Assembly: GCA_002118135.1 (NCBI GenBank)
Contig: BDIU01000063.1
Location: forward strand, 434,439-498,438
Origin: Trebouxia sp. TZW2008
Taxonomy: Eukaryota > Chlorophyta > Trebouxiophyceae > Trebouxiales > Trebouxiaceae
Length of the DNA stretch: 64,000 bases
Direction: 5' to 3'
Shown here: positions 40,130 to 52,709 of the stretch, one piece after another
How positions within the stretch are numbered: the first letter of the stretch is position 1
Layout: every line of letters starts with the position of its first letter
Position numbers and translations under genes: made by a program
The notes under the pieces: model-generated
What the model was told of the DNA's origin: nothing
What the model saw: only the letters and a program-made list of their open reading frames with translations
Databases searched by the model: none

Positions 40130-43100
40130 ATGTATGGCACCAAGTCGTTCTACCTCGTGTTATGCCTGGCGAGCTTGCAGACAGCAGTCATATGCCTGTC
40201 TGACACCACTCTGGCAGAACTGCTAGATGAGGCTAGCAAAGAGGAAAAATGGATGATCAGCATGCGCAGAGAGCTGCATCAATGGCCAGAAACAATGTGG
40301 CAGGAGCACAACACTAGCCGCTTCCTACGCAGCGTCCTTGATGACCTAGACATCCCGTACAAGTGTGAACACATGCATGTTTTACCTGGACCTGGTCACC
40401 ACAGTGGCACACCCACATTGTGCATCAAAGCATGTCAATTTCATCTGCTTGGTTCTTACTGGGTTCAGCGCACTTTCTATGTATAGGTATCCTGTGGCAA
40501 AGACCGGCATCGTGGCAACAATCGGCAAAGGCAACCCAGTTGTAGCCTTGCGGACCGACATTGATGCCCTGTCAATACATGAGGAATCAAATGTGACATT
40601 CAGGTATGACGCACCTTGGTTTGTGCAGTGGCTAACAAGCAAAATTGCCAGGTTGCCCAAGAATCTTGTGCCAATGCTGATGACCTCCATGTCGTCTCCA
40701 CTGTGCTTGTGTGCTGTGTTCTGTTCATTGGCAGCTTCAAGCACTGGGCAAATGTGCATGGTGGCTCATCAGTATCAGTATCTTGACTTTAACACATGTT
40801 GACTTGATGTGATGGTGATGAGGCAATGCTTTGAGAGCTACGACACAATCCCCACCATGTCTCTTGTTCAACCCCTTTGCTGCAGCTGAGTGCAAATGCG
40901 GGCTGTGATCAGGTCAATTTGCTGCAGCTGAGTGCAAATGCGGGCTGTGATCAGGTCAATTTGGTGACTTGCACAGGCAGGGCACCTCCAGATGCTGCTT
41001 TGCAGAATGAGCTGACCTGGCAAAACAGGACTTGGACCATACACATCTAGCACCTCTGCTACCCTGTGGAAGATATCACCATGTTTCACGATTATCACTA
41101 CTTGCAGGAGCAAGATTGATGGCAAGTCACATGCTTGTGGGCATGACAGCCACATGACCATGCGGCTGGGCGGCGCCAAGCTGTTGCCTACACATTCTCC
41201 AGTTGCTGTTTGCAAGCACAATATTGATGGCAAGTCTCATGCATGTAGACATGACAGCCACATGCAGCTGAGTGCCAGTGCAGGCAATGGCTAGGGCCAG
41301 TTTGCAGATTTGCACGGGCAAAACACCTTCACTTCTTGTTTTGCAGGAGCAAGATTGATGGCAAGTCGCATGCATGTGGGCATGACAGCCACATGACCAT
41401 GCTGCTGGGAGGCGCCAAGCTGTTGAAAAGGAGGGAGGCTGAGCTGAAGGGCACAGTGAAGCTGATTTTCCAGCCTGCGGAGGAGGGCGGGGCTGGTGGT
41501 GAGGTCATTGTCAAAGAAGGTTAGTGCTCAGCTCAGTGCTGGCTTGCTTATGTCTGCTTGTAAGTGTTGTGAATCCTTTGTGCTTGTCTGCTTGCACAGC
41601 TTGAGCTGGTGCTTGCTTATGAATGTCTGCTTGCTTGACATGAGAAGGGCAAGGGAGGGCGGGGCAGGCAGGGAAGTCTCTGTCAAAGAAGGTCAGTACA
41701 GCTCAATGTTGAGCTCAGCCCCGTCTGTTGGCTTGTAAATCAGATTCTCAAGGCTGATGGTGTCTGCGGTTTGCTTGTTGTTGCACACAATGCATTGAAG
41801 TATGAACATTTTCATATTGTCAATGACTTTGGTGGGCAATTTACAAGTATGGACAGGCCTGAAACCACATGCCCTGCCAGAGTCACTCTGAACTAAGACT
41901 GCCTCACAACTTGTCACATGGCATTGTAGGTCATCTGAAAGATGTCAAGGCCATCTTTGGATTTCATGTATGGCCGCCAGCACCAGTGGGTCAAGTTTGG
42001 ACCAAAGCCGGTAAGCTTGACATGCTTGAACGGCAGTTGACTGCCTGGGATCCAATCACAGTCTTGTACATGAGCATGCATTCATGCCAACTGCTTTATG
42101 TTGCATGCTGTCATGACATGTAGTACATCGTCATTGTGTTTGCATTGATGACTCCAGACCACTGTCATGCGCTCTTATTGCTCCTGAAACATTGATGCTT
42201 GCATTCAGCTGTATCTTGCACATCTTGCAGGATCAGTCTGACCCCTTGCTGACCATTGTGCAGCTGTATTACTATAGAAAATGCTCACAGCACCAGCCCA
42301 GCAGCACCTTTCGACAGTCTTATGTCTGCAGCCACCATCAAACTTGCAGAACTTGTTTCACACGTCTCAATATTAAAATTGTATTTGATGCAAGCCAAAG
42401 CTTTGTAGGACCCATGGCTCAGCATGCATGCATGGCACTTGATGCAGGCACCATTATGGGGGCTGCAGCACAATTCAATGTGACTGTGAGGGGCAAGGGG
42501 GGTCACGCAGCCATGCCCCACACCACCATTGACCCTGTGGTGGCGGGAGCGGCCATTGTCACTGCCCTGCAGGTCTGCAACTTTCCTTTCTCACCCTTCT
42601 TGTTTTTCATTTTCATCCCTCATGTTGGTCTTTGTCTTCATCTTCATCTTCGCCTCAATCTGACCTTATCTTCTATTTCATCATGCTTGACTTTTTAATC
42701 ATCTTCTTCCCAGCACAAATTATGTTGTGGTCATTGATCATGCATAGCAACTCCAGCAAGACACGGCGCACAGCCGTTCAATACGAGGGCTTATGGTGCT
42801 GCACAAGACTTCGTTTTCCGCTCCCATGTCAGCATATTATCTTTCCAGATTCTATCTTCATCTCATGCAGACTGCTGTGGCAAGAGAGATAGACCCCTTG
42901 CATTCACATGTTGGCATATTCTAATGTTTACATCTTGTCTTTTTGTTGTGCAGACTGTTGTGGCGAGAGAGACAGACCCCCTGCACTCCCACGTTGTCAG
43001 CCTGACGCGCTTCAACACAGGCGACAATGCCTACAATGTCATCCCAGACACAGTCAAACTAGGAGCCACATATAGGTCTCTGACCCATGAGGGCAGCATG

Positions 43101-44466
43101 GCCATGAAGAAGAGGATGGGTGAGGTGAGATAGAGCACATTGGCGCTGCTGCTGCAAAGCCTTCTGCTTTGTGCATCTGTCCATCAAGCTTGCATACTGC
43201 CATCTATGTCAAAATTTCAGCGAGCAAGTTGGCTTGTACTCTTGGGTTGTACGTCATCTGTGACAGCAATTAGGCCAGATCATATCACTATGTGCTGCAG
43301 CTGGGATGAACATTCCACATGAGATGATGACTCAAACAATCTTGCAATGGCAAGACTGACTGTTGTCTGCATCTATCTTGTGCCTGTCCTGATCCTCATC
43401 AGTACAGGTTGAGCTGTAAAACTGCGTAGGTTTGCCCTGCGGAGGCACAACATGTATTTACACCCAAAACCTTCACCCTGCACAAGCCAGCCTGACAAGC
43501 ACACCTTTTTGGTGCAGATCATCACAAGCACAGCAATTGCTCATGGCTGTACGGCTGAGATTGATTGGATGAAGGAAGCGCACCCTTACTACCCTCCAAC
43601 TGTGAATGACCCTGCGCTGGCAACATTTGTCAAGGATGTAGGAAGACGGTATGCGCACATGCTGATGAATTGCAACCCTCAAAGCTCTGATGTACCTCAC
43701 TATCAGCTGTCAAAGCCAAGGTTCAAACAGCTCTACAATGCGAAGCGCGGTCTGAACCTGAGCAGCATCAGTCATTTGTGTGCTTGGCATATGATCAGTA
43801 TTGTAGGCTCACATTATCCTTGAGCTGGACAGGCAAGCTATACAAGAGCCAAACTGCATGTTGCATCCAGCTCAAACTGTTGACGTGGCTAAACTGGGTC
43901 CATCATCACGCACATGCTTGCTAGTCCATACAGTCGGGCTGAGCTGGTCACAACTTGCTGGATTACAGGTGATAGCAGCAGGGTGCAGTGAGCAGTCAAA
44001 TGCTTCCAAGTGATGTTGTCAAAAGGTATTCTGCAACGATGTTGAGTCGCCTTCAAAGTACTCGCTGCCGAGAGCAGGTTGGCAGGTGACAGCATCAGAA
44101 TGCATATAGAACTGCCTGCAGACAACCCTGTCCAACACCATGTTGTTGCAACGCTGAATTTGTCACAACGCATTTGCTGGGGGATGCAGGTTGACAGGTG
44201 AAAGCAGCAGGGTGCAGGAAGCAGTTCCCACTTTGGCTGGAGAAGACTTCTCCTTCTACACCCATGCAGCTGGAGTGCCATCCTGCTTCACATTCTTGGG
44301 CATCAGGAATGAAAAGCTGGGCTCTGTACACGGGCTGCACACACCCAGATTCAAGCTGGATGAGTCAGTGATGAAATTGGGGGCTGCTATGCATGCTGGC
44401 TTAGCCACCGAGTTCTTGGATACATACCAGGCAGGCTTGCCAGGGACCACTAAGGATGAGCTATGA
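40130..44466 (+). CDS. ILR1-like IAA-amino acid hydrolase (M20D), ER-retained
   Basis: Hydrolyses amide-linked conjugates such as auxin-amino acids; M20D metallopeptidase. Exons 40130-40362, 40487-40603, 41347-41519, 41930-42010, 42448-42572, 42954-43124, 43518-43648 and 44211-44466 join in phase to 428 residues. A cleavable signal peptide is evident ([19 protein letters not shown]). Metal-site motifs are HACGHDSHM (Cys127, His129), PAEEGG (Glu162/163), the His of FGFHVWP, and [10 protein letters not shown] near the end. The dimerisation domain motif [16 protein letters not shown] is intact. The protein ends in KDEL, so it should stay in the ER lumen, as land-plant ILR1-like enzymes do. The penultimate region (between VGRR and VQEAVP) is shorter than usual; a small exon between 43650 and 44210 may be missed. 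Other substrates (for example N-acyl amino acids) are possible. Confidence 0.9.
40879..40962 (+). repeat. perfect 42-bp direct duplication
   Basis: Two identical 42-bp units (GCTGCAGCTGAGTGCAAATG...) lie head to tail in intron 2 of the amidohydrolase. Zero divergence implies a recent event. Confidence 0.95.
41105..41290 (+). repeat. two echoes of amidohydrolase active-site exon
   Basis: Copies of AGCAAGATTGATGGCAAGTC... start near 41108 and 41219; the real exon is at 41347. The first keeps HACGHDSHM and the LGGAKLL coding stretch, then diverges. The second reads His-Ala-Cys-Arg-His, replacing the Gly between the metal-site Cys and His. Confidence 0.9.
41640..41705 (+). repeat. downstream echo of the same exon's 3' end
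   Basis: GAGGGCGGGGCAGGCAGGGAAGTC...AAAGAAGGTCAGT repeats the exon end GAGGGCGGGGCTGGT... plus donor, ~170 bp downstream. Confidence 0.82.
42868..42920 (+). repeat. echo of amidohydrolase [10 protein letters not shown] exon start
   Basis: CAGACTGCTGTGGCAAGAGAGATAGACCCCTTGCATTCACATGTTG repeats the acceptor and exon start at 42951, 83 bp upstream. Confidence 0.88.
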
Positions 44467-45470
44467 AGCACATCTGCTTGATGTACTAAGCAGAGTTGCC
44501 AGGGACCAACGGGCATGTGAAGCAATGACACATCAGCTGCTGACTTGAAGCTGTGGGTTGATGCTGTGCACAGCCTCGCAGGGTCGGCTGAGCTACACCT
44601 CAGGCATCACAGACCCATTGGCAATCAATGCCGATGTGTACTTTTCAAGGTGGCTTCTGGTGGCTTTCAAGGTTGAACCGCAAGGCAAGGCCCTTTACTG
44701 CAAAGTGGATAGTCTGATTGGTTGCAGCTAGCTGCTGCTGCTGCTGTACGGGCTGACAGCAGAACTGACAATACTGTGTTGTGATTGTCAAGGGCATAAC
44801 GTTGATCATTTGTCAGCAGCTAATAAGCTTACCGAGCTGTATCATGATCTTGCTGTGGACACTCTGCTGGAGTTTCGAGGTTGTTGACACACAAGAACGC
44901 ATTTGGTGGTGTACGCAATAATTGCCCATCACACTGGCAAGCTTAAGCAATGGGGGAACGGCTGAACTTGATAACTGTACAAGTCGTTCAATGCTGATAC
45001 ATGCATGCTGCACACCTATTGTAGATGGCTCGACTCATGCATGAGGCCATTGGGCCTCTCCATGCATGCCATGCGTCACTGCGGCAGCAATGACGTTGCA
45101 TCCTTTGAGGAAATTGCATCTTGGCTGTGTCATACTGTCACAGTGCAGGGTCGCTCAGTGAGGCAGTGCAACAGTGTAAAATCCGAATATACAAGTATTA
45201 CGGGGTAAACCCGTTCGGTGTACTGCCCCGGCGAAGGTCTGAGGCCATGCCCAGTTGCAACTTCTGTCATCGGAGTCCGCTGCTCGTCTGCTTGACCGAC
45301 ATCTGACCGCGCTTCGGATTTTGCGCTCGCTCGAACTTCGACACCCACGTAGCGCGGCCATTTGTCAGTCAAGCTGGCTGTGACAGTACCCGTAGACTTT
45401 TTCAGAAGGTTATAGAGTGTCCCTAAGTGAGTAAGTCCCGTTCGGGAGGGCCGTTTGGCCCATTGCACCA
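44467..45470. other. intergenic, amidohydrolase to first kinase
   Basis: 1 kb without a supportable gene; the 3' region of the first gene and the promoter and leader of the kinase. No structured repeat seen. Confidence 0.4.
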
Positions 45471-48330
45471 ATGACGACCCAGCAGAAGGCAGAAGCTTTG
45501 GCTGCAAATCCCAAGTATTCTAAGGTTAGCATCTGGGAATTTCGGCAGGACGCTGATGTGCAGCACCTCAGCAGCCAGTACTGCCCGCTCAGCGTGGTTG
45601 CTCAGTCTTGCTGAAGCATTGCACGTTTCTCTACAGATCCGAGACCTGAACGCTGGCACGTTTGGATTTGTTGAACTAGCTTTGGACAAAAGCACTGGTC
45701 AGCAAGTAGCCATCAAGTTTATAGAGCGTGGAGACAAGGTATATTACATCATGTACTGAGGTTGTATGGCAACATCCTTGGTCATGCATGCCCTCTGAGG
45801 CACCCAAAGCCTAGTGGTCTTGTTCTGCTGCATTGCATGCCTCCAAGAACTTAGTCATACATGCTTATGCTGGTGCTATCGGCAAGACAGTCTCATTTTC
45901 AGTCGACAACTGCCTTGCGCTTCTTGACCTGCAGATCACCAAGTATGTGGAGCGTGAGATCATGAATCACAGGTCACTGATGCACCCACACATAGTCCAA
46001 TTCAAAGAGGTCAGTTGTATACCAGATGCTGACAGCTTTTGACTGGGCGTGATTTGTCATGGCAGCAAACCCTTCAGCAGCTGCACGTCACTCTGACAGC
46101 TTCATAAACAGAATTCGCTAGGATGACATTGGCTGAGCTGTTTGTCATACAGTCATATGAGGACATGCACTGAACTGTATGCCTTGACTAATGCACACTT
46201 TGTCTAGATGCTTGGCCCACTTGCAGGTCTTTGTTACACAGCAGTACCTGGCCATTGCTATGGAGTACGCTGCTGGTGGGGATATGTTTGAGCATGTTGT
46301 GAGGAAAGGAGGTCTCAAGGAGAGTGAAGCGCGGTGGTTTTTCCAACAGCTGCTTGTTGGTGTGGACTATGTCCATAGGATGGTGCGTGCCTCCTTCCCG
46401 GCTGCAGAAATCTGCTTTGTTGCTTGCAGTCAAGCGGTTCATGACACATTGTGCTTTCAGCTCACAGACGCACGCCCACAGTGTCTCAGTGCGGCTTCCT
46501 GCAGTTTCATAAAGCGTCTTGTGAGGCACTGCTCCTGATTGTGTGGCGCGCTGATGCATGATGACTGCTGTGCTACCCACTCGCTGTCATGCTCAGCAGC
46601 TGCCAATTTCACCTGCAGGGTGTTGCAAACAGAGACATCAAGCTGGAAAACACCTTGTTGGACGGCAGCCCTAGACCACTTCTCAAGATATGTGACTTTG
46701 GCTACTCAAAGGTACTTGTGCAGCTGTCAAAACACCCTTATCTAAGTTGTTTGCAATGCAAGCCTTCTAACAACCCTCCTGTTACACAATCCTGAGATGC
46801 TCAGCGAGTCGTTCAAGATGTCTGCATTGTGCGGTGGTGTCGTTGGCTATCTCATGCGAGAGCCTTGTATTCTTCAGCGTGCGAAGTTTTGCTCAGCGTT
46901 TTGGGGCAAAGCACATCTTGCTCCAGTGCTTCTGTTACACATTTCTGTGATGCCTACTGCGATGTGCACCTCTCCTGACTTGGGCACTGATACCATCAGC
47001 TTCTAGTTTGCATCATGAAAACTTCAAGTCACCCACCCTGTGCATTGCACACAACATGGAAGTTGCCCTGTAACATGATCTGTAGATGCTCAGCAAGCTC
47101 TTTAGGTCTTCTGGCCTGAGCACTGACATTGTTGGTTTCTCTGGTACAGCATGAGAAGTTTCAGTCAGCTCCTGGGTCAAGGGTTGGCACGCCTGCGTAT
47201 CTGGCTCCTGAGGTGATCATGACCACCAAGGGCCAAACATACGATGGCAAGATTGCAGACATCTGGTCGTGCGGGGTGATGCTGTACGTCATGCTGGTGG
47301 GTGCGTATCCCTTTGAGAGGCCTGAGGACAAGCATGATAACAAGAAGCTGCAAAAGATGATACAGGTATGCAAGCCTGTGATAGTAGGCCCATGAAGATT
47401 GTGCAACTTGTGTTGTCAGTGCAGCGAAGCATTCTGGCTGGGCATACACACTGTGTCAATGGGTGTGCACAGGTGGCGTGCTGCGTTTGAGCAATGTCAC
47501 AACCTATGGCAAGCGTTCAGCCCTGCACTCTGCATGTATGTAGATAACAAAGGTCTAAGTACAGCTGACGCTACTTCTGCAGAGAATACTGCAAGTGGAG
47601 TACGAGTTCCCACCACACATCAAGGTGTCCAAGGAGTGTAGAGACTTGTTGCATAAGATTCTAGTGCCAGATCCAGCAAAGAGGATCCCAGTGCCTGAGA
47701 TCCAAAATCATGTTTGGTACAAGAAGGACTTGCCGCCAGGCGTGGCAGAAATGAATGACAACTTGCCACCTCCAGGAGCTGGTCTTCAGGTCAGCCTGTC
47801 CCTCTTGCTGCAATGTTGCATGCTCACCACAGTGTTGCACGCTTCCTGGTTGCATTTGCTGTGCCTCCTGCTTGCATCTGCTGTGCTTCCTGCTTGACGG
47901 AGTTTTGTGAAGGACAAACAGCTGCTTGCAAGCATCAGTGGGCACGGCATTGATCAGTATGACAGGAGATGTGAATCATGTCCCCCTGTTTGTCAGGGCA
48001 GCCCATGCCCCATACGCAGTACAGCTGCAAAAAGAAAAGAACCTGGTGTCTGCCAAAGCCAGGCGTTCAGTGTGCCGTGATATGAAGTATACATCTCCCT
48101 CTCATTGCTGCTGGGTGGTAATTGGTTGTGCTGCTGCTGCTTGGGTACAGTCATGAAACACGTGTGTTGCTATGCAGAGTCTTGAGGAGATTTCGCGCAT
48201 TGTCAGGGAAGCCCAGACGCCCCCTGCTGGCCCTGCTGGCTGGGACAATGACGAGTACATTGATGATGCAATGGATGCTGAGCAATATGAGTCTTCCTTT
48301 GACGAGTGGGGCATGGGAGCCAGCATATAG
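45471..48330 (+). CDS. SnRK2-like Ser/Thr kinase, copy 1
   Basis: Stress-signalling kinase of the SnRK2 type (osmotic and nutrient stress). Eight exons (45471-45524, 45637-45738, 45935-46009, 46227-46382, 46619-46711, 47150-47365, 47583-47789, 48178-48330) give 351 residues; every intron is phase 0. Catalytic Lys45 is in VAIKFIERG, the catalytic loop is [13 protein letters not shown] (Asp135), and DFG is CDFGYSK. The activation segment [12 protein letters not shown] follows, then [18 protein letters not shown]. The C-terminus has the SnRK2 box [18 protein letters not shown] followed by an acidic patch ([11 protein letters not shown]). The glycine loop is degenerate (NAGTFGFV). The usual His of HRD is Asn, in both copies. 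Downstream lies a paralog with the same architecture. Confidence 0.92.
46770..47110 (+). repeat. diverged intron repeats in kinase 1
   Basis: Three similar stretches (TGTTACACAATCCTGAGATGCTCAGCGAG near 46780; TGTTACACATTTCTGTGATGC near 46930; TGTAACATGATCTGTAGATGCTCAGCAAG near 47070) lie in the intron before exon 6. Confidence 0.55.
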
Positions 48331-49242
48331 GCTGTCTCACACTCTTCCTGTCCATGTCCTTTCCATATTTGCTGCCAAGCAGCTTGTCACAGCGCATCCC
48401 ATTGTCCATCCTGAGACTGCAGATTGCATGCAGAATCAGCTTGCAACTGCCTGGCTAAAGCAAGCGGGGACATGAGTAGGATGCCATCAACAGCAGGCTG
48501 GGTTGACCTGTGCTCTAGCATGGTCATCTTGAAAGGTGCAGCGCCTTCCGCGAGGTCAAGATTCCTGAGTTGCTTGTCAAGTTGCAAGGCGCAAACTCAA
48601 CATCCAAGTTTTCACGATTGTTGCATAAGCAGAGCATTGATTCTTGCAGCGATGGCCAGGTTTGTAAGTTGGATATGTCTGATCTACAAATCGTTAGGTT
48701 GTCAGCGTACATTACTGGCCTTGTTTTTTGGATGTGTTTGCACAGAATGACGCGCTTGATTACTCCAGCGTTATGTAACATTGTACTGCTGGTGCCGACG
48801 CTTCTGCTACAATGTGCGGGCACTCGCTTGGCGCTTCGCACTCTGCAGCCAACTCGATTCATTGAACGATCATTCTGCTCTCAAATTGCCACGCTTAACT
48901 CATTCATTACGATGCATGACTGATCCAGTCCCTTGAAGGTTGCCTGATTTGGCTTGCCCAAGCTCTCGACTTCCACCGCAAGTGCAAGCTCTTTTGACTT
49001 TCCCAGTATGAGGATTGAATCTGTATGACTGTTAGCCCTGCGAACAATGTCGCCGCAGTCAACACAGTCTCGCGCAGCGCCATGTGCATTGCACGCTTTC
49101 GTCCGGCTCACCACCGCGGTCAGGCTGTGACCTTGGGCATCAGTCTGTTAGCCAGGACTACTCCTTTGCCCCCCGACGTCATTTCGCGTTGACGCTATCA
49201 CAACATTGCGGAAAACCCCTGGCCGTGTGGAGTCAAGATCCA
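48331..49242. other. intergenic, between the two kinases
   Basis: No gene is supported; the region holds the 3' end of kinase 1 and the promoter of kinase 2. Confidence 0.4.
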
Positions 49243-52200
49243 ATGCAGTCTATATCACCTCGTATCCCCGAGCCCCTGCTAGGTCACGTTAGGTACAAGA
49301 AGGTAAACTTTGCAGAGCTCAACGCGACGCAAAACTTGTAGACGAGGGGTACGACTTTCACGAGCATGCTCGCATGTCTGCTGCAGATTCGAGACTTGAA
49401 CCGGGGCACATTTGGCTTCGTACAATTGGCTCTTGACACACAGACGGGCACTCAAGTAGCAATCAAGTTCATCGAACGTGGGGAAAAGGTGCTTTTGGTG
49501 CTTGATCGATGACGTAAGCTGAGCAACAAATTCAGTGCTTTCAGCAGAGCCGACAAACACACTTTACTGCAGATCTCGAAGTATGTAGAGCGAGAAATTC
49601 TGAACCACAAGCGCTTGAATCAGCCACACATCATAGAGCTCAGAGAGGTGACAGCACAGCAACTAAAGCCAGAATTCTTCTGCATGCCTTGCATTCTGAT
49701 ATGACATATGGGTGTGGCTTATTTGTACAGGTTTTCTTGACACCTGAGTACCTGGCAATTGCTATGGAGTATGCGGCAGGGGGCGATATGTTTCAGTTAG
49801 TAGTTAGGCAGAGAGGCTTGCCAGAGTCAGATGCTCGCTGGTACTTCCAGCAACTCATCATTGCTATAGATTACTGCCACAGAATGGTGCGTCACATTGC
49901 TACCTCGCAGACACAGCAGAGAGTTTCCGAAGCAAAGCAGGACGCTTACAAGCTATCAGCCCTGATTCCCTGGCATCGTTATGCAGGGTGTGGCAAACCG
50001 GGATATTAAGCTGGAAAACACATTGTTGGACAGCACAACCCGCCCCCTCATCAAGATTTGTGATTTTGGCTATTCAAAGGTACAGCAGCCATGACCTCAG
50101 CAGCATGTCAAGCACATGTCAGTCAAGCCCTTGGCTGCAGCAGCACAGTTTCAGATAGCCCACAAAGCCAACACACAAAGCTTTGTGTGGGCAGGGCACG
50201 TCATGCAAGTTTTGCTGCTGCTTGTGTGCACTATGCCCAATTGCATGCATGGCAGACGTGGAGGCATCGGTCTGCTTGGGCAGACTTGAGCCAAGACAGC
50301 TTGATGCGTGTTTGTGCTTATGTGTTTGTCATTTGTGCAATGCTGACGGCTGGACAGCTGTCAATCAATGTGGTCATGCATCATGCCCCTTACGCCTTGC
50401 AGCCAGACTCGACTGTATGATCTTTCTTGCTGCATCATCACAACTTCCACTATATGGCTTCAAGCTCATGTGATGTTTATGCGCATTGCCTGCACCTTGA
50501 ACTGAACAATTGTCAAATACGGTGGAGCACTTTGTACCTTGAGCCTTGCAGCCAGGCTTGACTGCGTTATATTGTGCACTGCAGCATGAGAAGTTCCAGT
50601 CAGCTCCAGGGTCTCGAGTTGGGACGCCGGCTTATCTTGCACCTGAGGTCATCCTTACCACAAGGGGGAAGACTTATGACGGCAAGGTAACATGCAGCCG
50701 TTGAGCCATGCACAGGATGCTTGCAATGTGCTTACACCAGCTTGCCTCAGGCGTTACCACTCTTGCATCTGCCATCTTGTATCTGCTACACTCCCAAGGG
50801 GTACATGACTTAGGCAAGCCCCCCTGGCCAGCTTTCAGCCCAGTCCAAATCCAGCAGCTGCTCTGTTTTGCCCATTGTAGCAATGGAACTAAACGAGGTG
50901 TAGACAATGCCAGCTTTTGTCATTGAGCATGCCTGACGCATCTGTCGTGTCCATCTGCATCTGCTGGCCAGGGCCTTTTGCATCAGTCTTGGGCTCAAAC
51001 ATTGCAAAGTAGCATGCAAGCACCTCCAAGCTGACACATACACATGGATCAAATGCATGTGGGGGTGCAGATTGCTGATGTGTGGTCTTGTGGGGTGATG
51101 CTGTATATCATGCTGGCAGCTGCCTACCCCTTTGGCAGGCCTGAGGATGAGAATCTGAAGCCCTCTCGCAAAATGCATGTTATGCTGCAAGTAAGCTTAT
51201 TTCTGCTCGTACCCAGATTCTGCGTGTCTGCTCTGCGCTGCAACGTGTCAGTCATGCCTTGACTCCTGGTGCTTCTGTTCAGCATGCATTGTGCTTTGAG
51301 CAACCTGCAAAGTCTGCTTGATCAAGGAGGGTCTCTATGCAAGGATTGTCTGCAAAGTGCGAGCTCTGCATGGGTTGTCTGACTTTGTAATGATGTCAGC
51401 TGCATTGTTGTCAATAGAAAGCTATTCTCCATCATGTCTGCAGCCAGTACAGAATTGTAGACCAGTAGAAGAGGCCAAGAAGCTTGAAGACACTTGATCA
51501 GATGTTGCGACAGAGCGCATTGTCTGAGTTGCATGCATACATGCTGTCTTCACTGTCACTCGTATCATGTCTGTACTGTGCAGCGCATACTGAATGTGGA
51601 GTACGGCTTCCCTCCCCACATCCGCACCTCCAATGACTGCAAGGACCTGATGAAGAGGATTCTGGTGGCTGACCCCAGCAAGCGCATCAGCATCCCCCAG
51701 ATCATGCAGCATCCCTGGTCAGCTTTGCCTGGTTGCCTGTCATGCCGTCTGATATGTGCTTGCTCCCTGCCTGCTTGCCTATGCATGTTTACATATGCAT
51801 GTTTACATATGCATGCCTGCTTATGCATGCTTGCTGATGCATGCTTGCCTACGCATGCTTGTTTATGCATGCTTGCCTACGCATGCTTGTTTATGCATGC
51901 TTGCTTGCTTGCCAAGCTTGCTGGGTCATGCTTGTTCCTCTGCCATGCTTGCTTATGCATGATTGCATATGCATGCTTGCGGATGCATGCTTGTGGATGC
52001 ATGCTTGCGGATGCGTAATTGCATATGCATGCTTGCTTATGCATGCTTGCGTATGCATGCTTGCTTGAGCATGCTGCCTTCCTGTTTGTCACACGTACAC
52101 ACATGCTCTTTTGACCCGATGCTTTACTTGTTGTCTTCAATCAGCACAAGCCAGTATCTACAGTGGGCAGCTAAGCTGATTTCGCCATGATGCTGACTTC

Positions 52201-52709
52201 AGGTTTACAACAGACCTGCCGGCAGGGGTATGTGAGATGAACCAGCGCTTAGTGGAGGAGGCTGAAGCTGGAGACCTCCCCACTGGATCCCAGGTATCAA
52301 TGCTCTTGCTCTCCTGTGCTTTTTACTGTGCATGAGTAAAACAGTAGATGAAATCGCAAAGAGGTTGCAGCCAAGGATCTGTTTGCAGGACCCCAGGCAC
52401 CAACGGTGCTGCTGATCTTCATTGTACCTCGTTCCAAAGTTGACATTCACAGTCCTTCTGCATAAGGAGTTGTGTTGTATGGCACTGAGCAGATTGTATA
52501 ATGCACTGAAGACACATAATGGCACTCAACATGCCATTGTCATGCAGAGTATGGCAGAGACCATGCGGGTAGTGCGCCAGGCCATGAAGTGTGACACCAA
52601 ACAGCTTCTGAAGTTTGATAGTGATGACTTCATTGATGATGCCATATACATGGATCAGCAGGAGCAGCAGGCAGAGTTAGCTGGCCCAACTAATATTTCT
52701 GGACCATGA
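49243..52709 (+). CDS. SnRK2-like Ser/Thr kinase, copy 2
   Basis: Paralog of the preceding gene. Ten exons (49243-49302, 49387-49488, 49573-49647, 49731-49886, 49987-50079, 50585-50686, 51071-51190, 51584-51717, 52203-52293, 52548-52709) join in phase to 364 residues. It shares intron positions with copy 1 in the kinase core, but copy 1's 216-nt and 207-nt exons are each interrupted by an extra intron here. Motifs: [73 protein letters not shown]. The C-terminus has [12 protein letters not shown] (SnRK2-box position) and [11 protein letters not shown], then a Gln/Glu-rich end. The first exon (20 residues from ATG) is supported by donor and phase only. Tandem order and shared Asn-Arg-Asp loop indicate local duplication. 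Confidence 0.92.
51780..52078 (+). repeat. 14-16-bp GCATGC-rich minisatellite
   Basis: About twenty units of the form TATGCATGCTTGCCTACGCATGCTTG, interrupted once near 51905-51950, fill most of a kinase 2 intron. Each unit holds the palindrome GCATGC. The array creates spurious Cys/Met/Ala-rich frames. Confidence 0.9.

Noticed and set aside
40382..40759. 125-codon minus frame
   Set aside because: Antisense to the amidohydrolase exon 2 and its intron; no motif.
51494..52190. Plus and minus frames with repeating Ala-Cys-Leu-Cys-Met-Leu
   Set aside because: They are products of the GCATGC minisatellite, running past the supported kinase exon and its donor.
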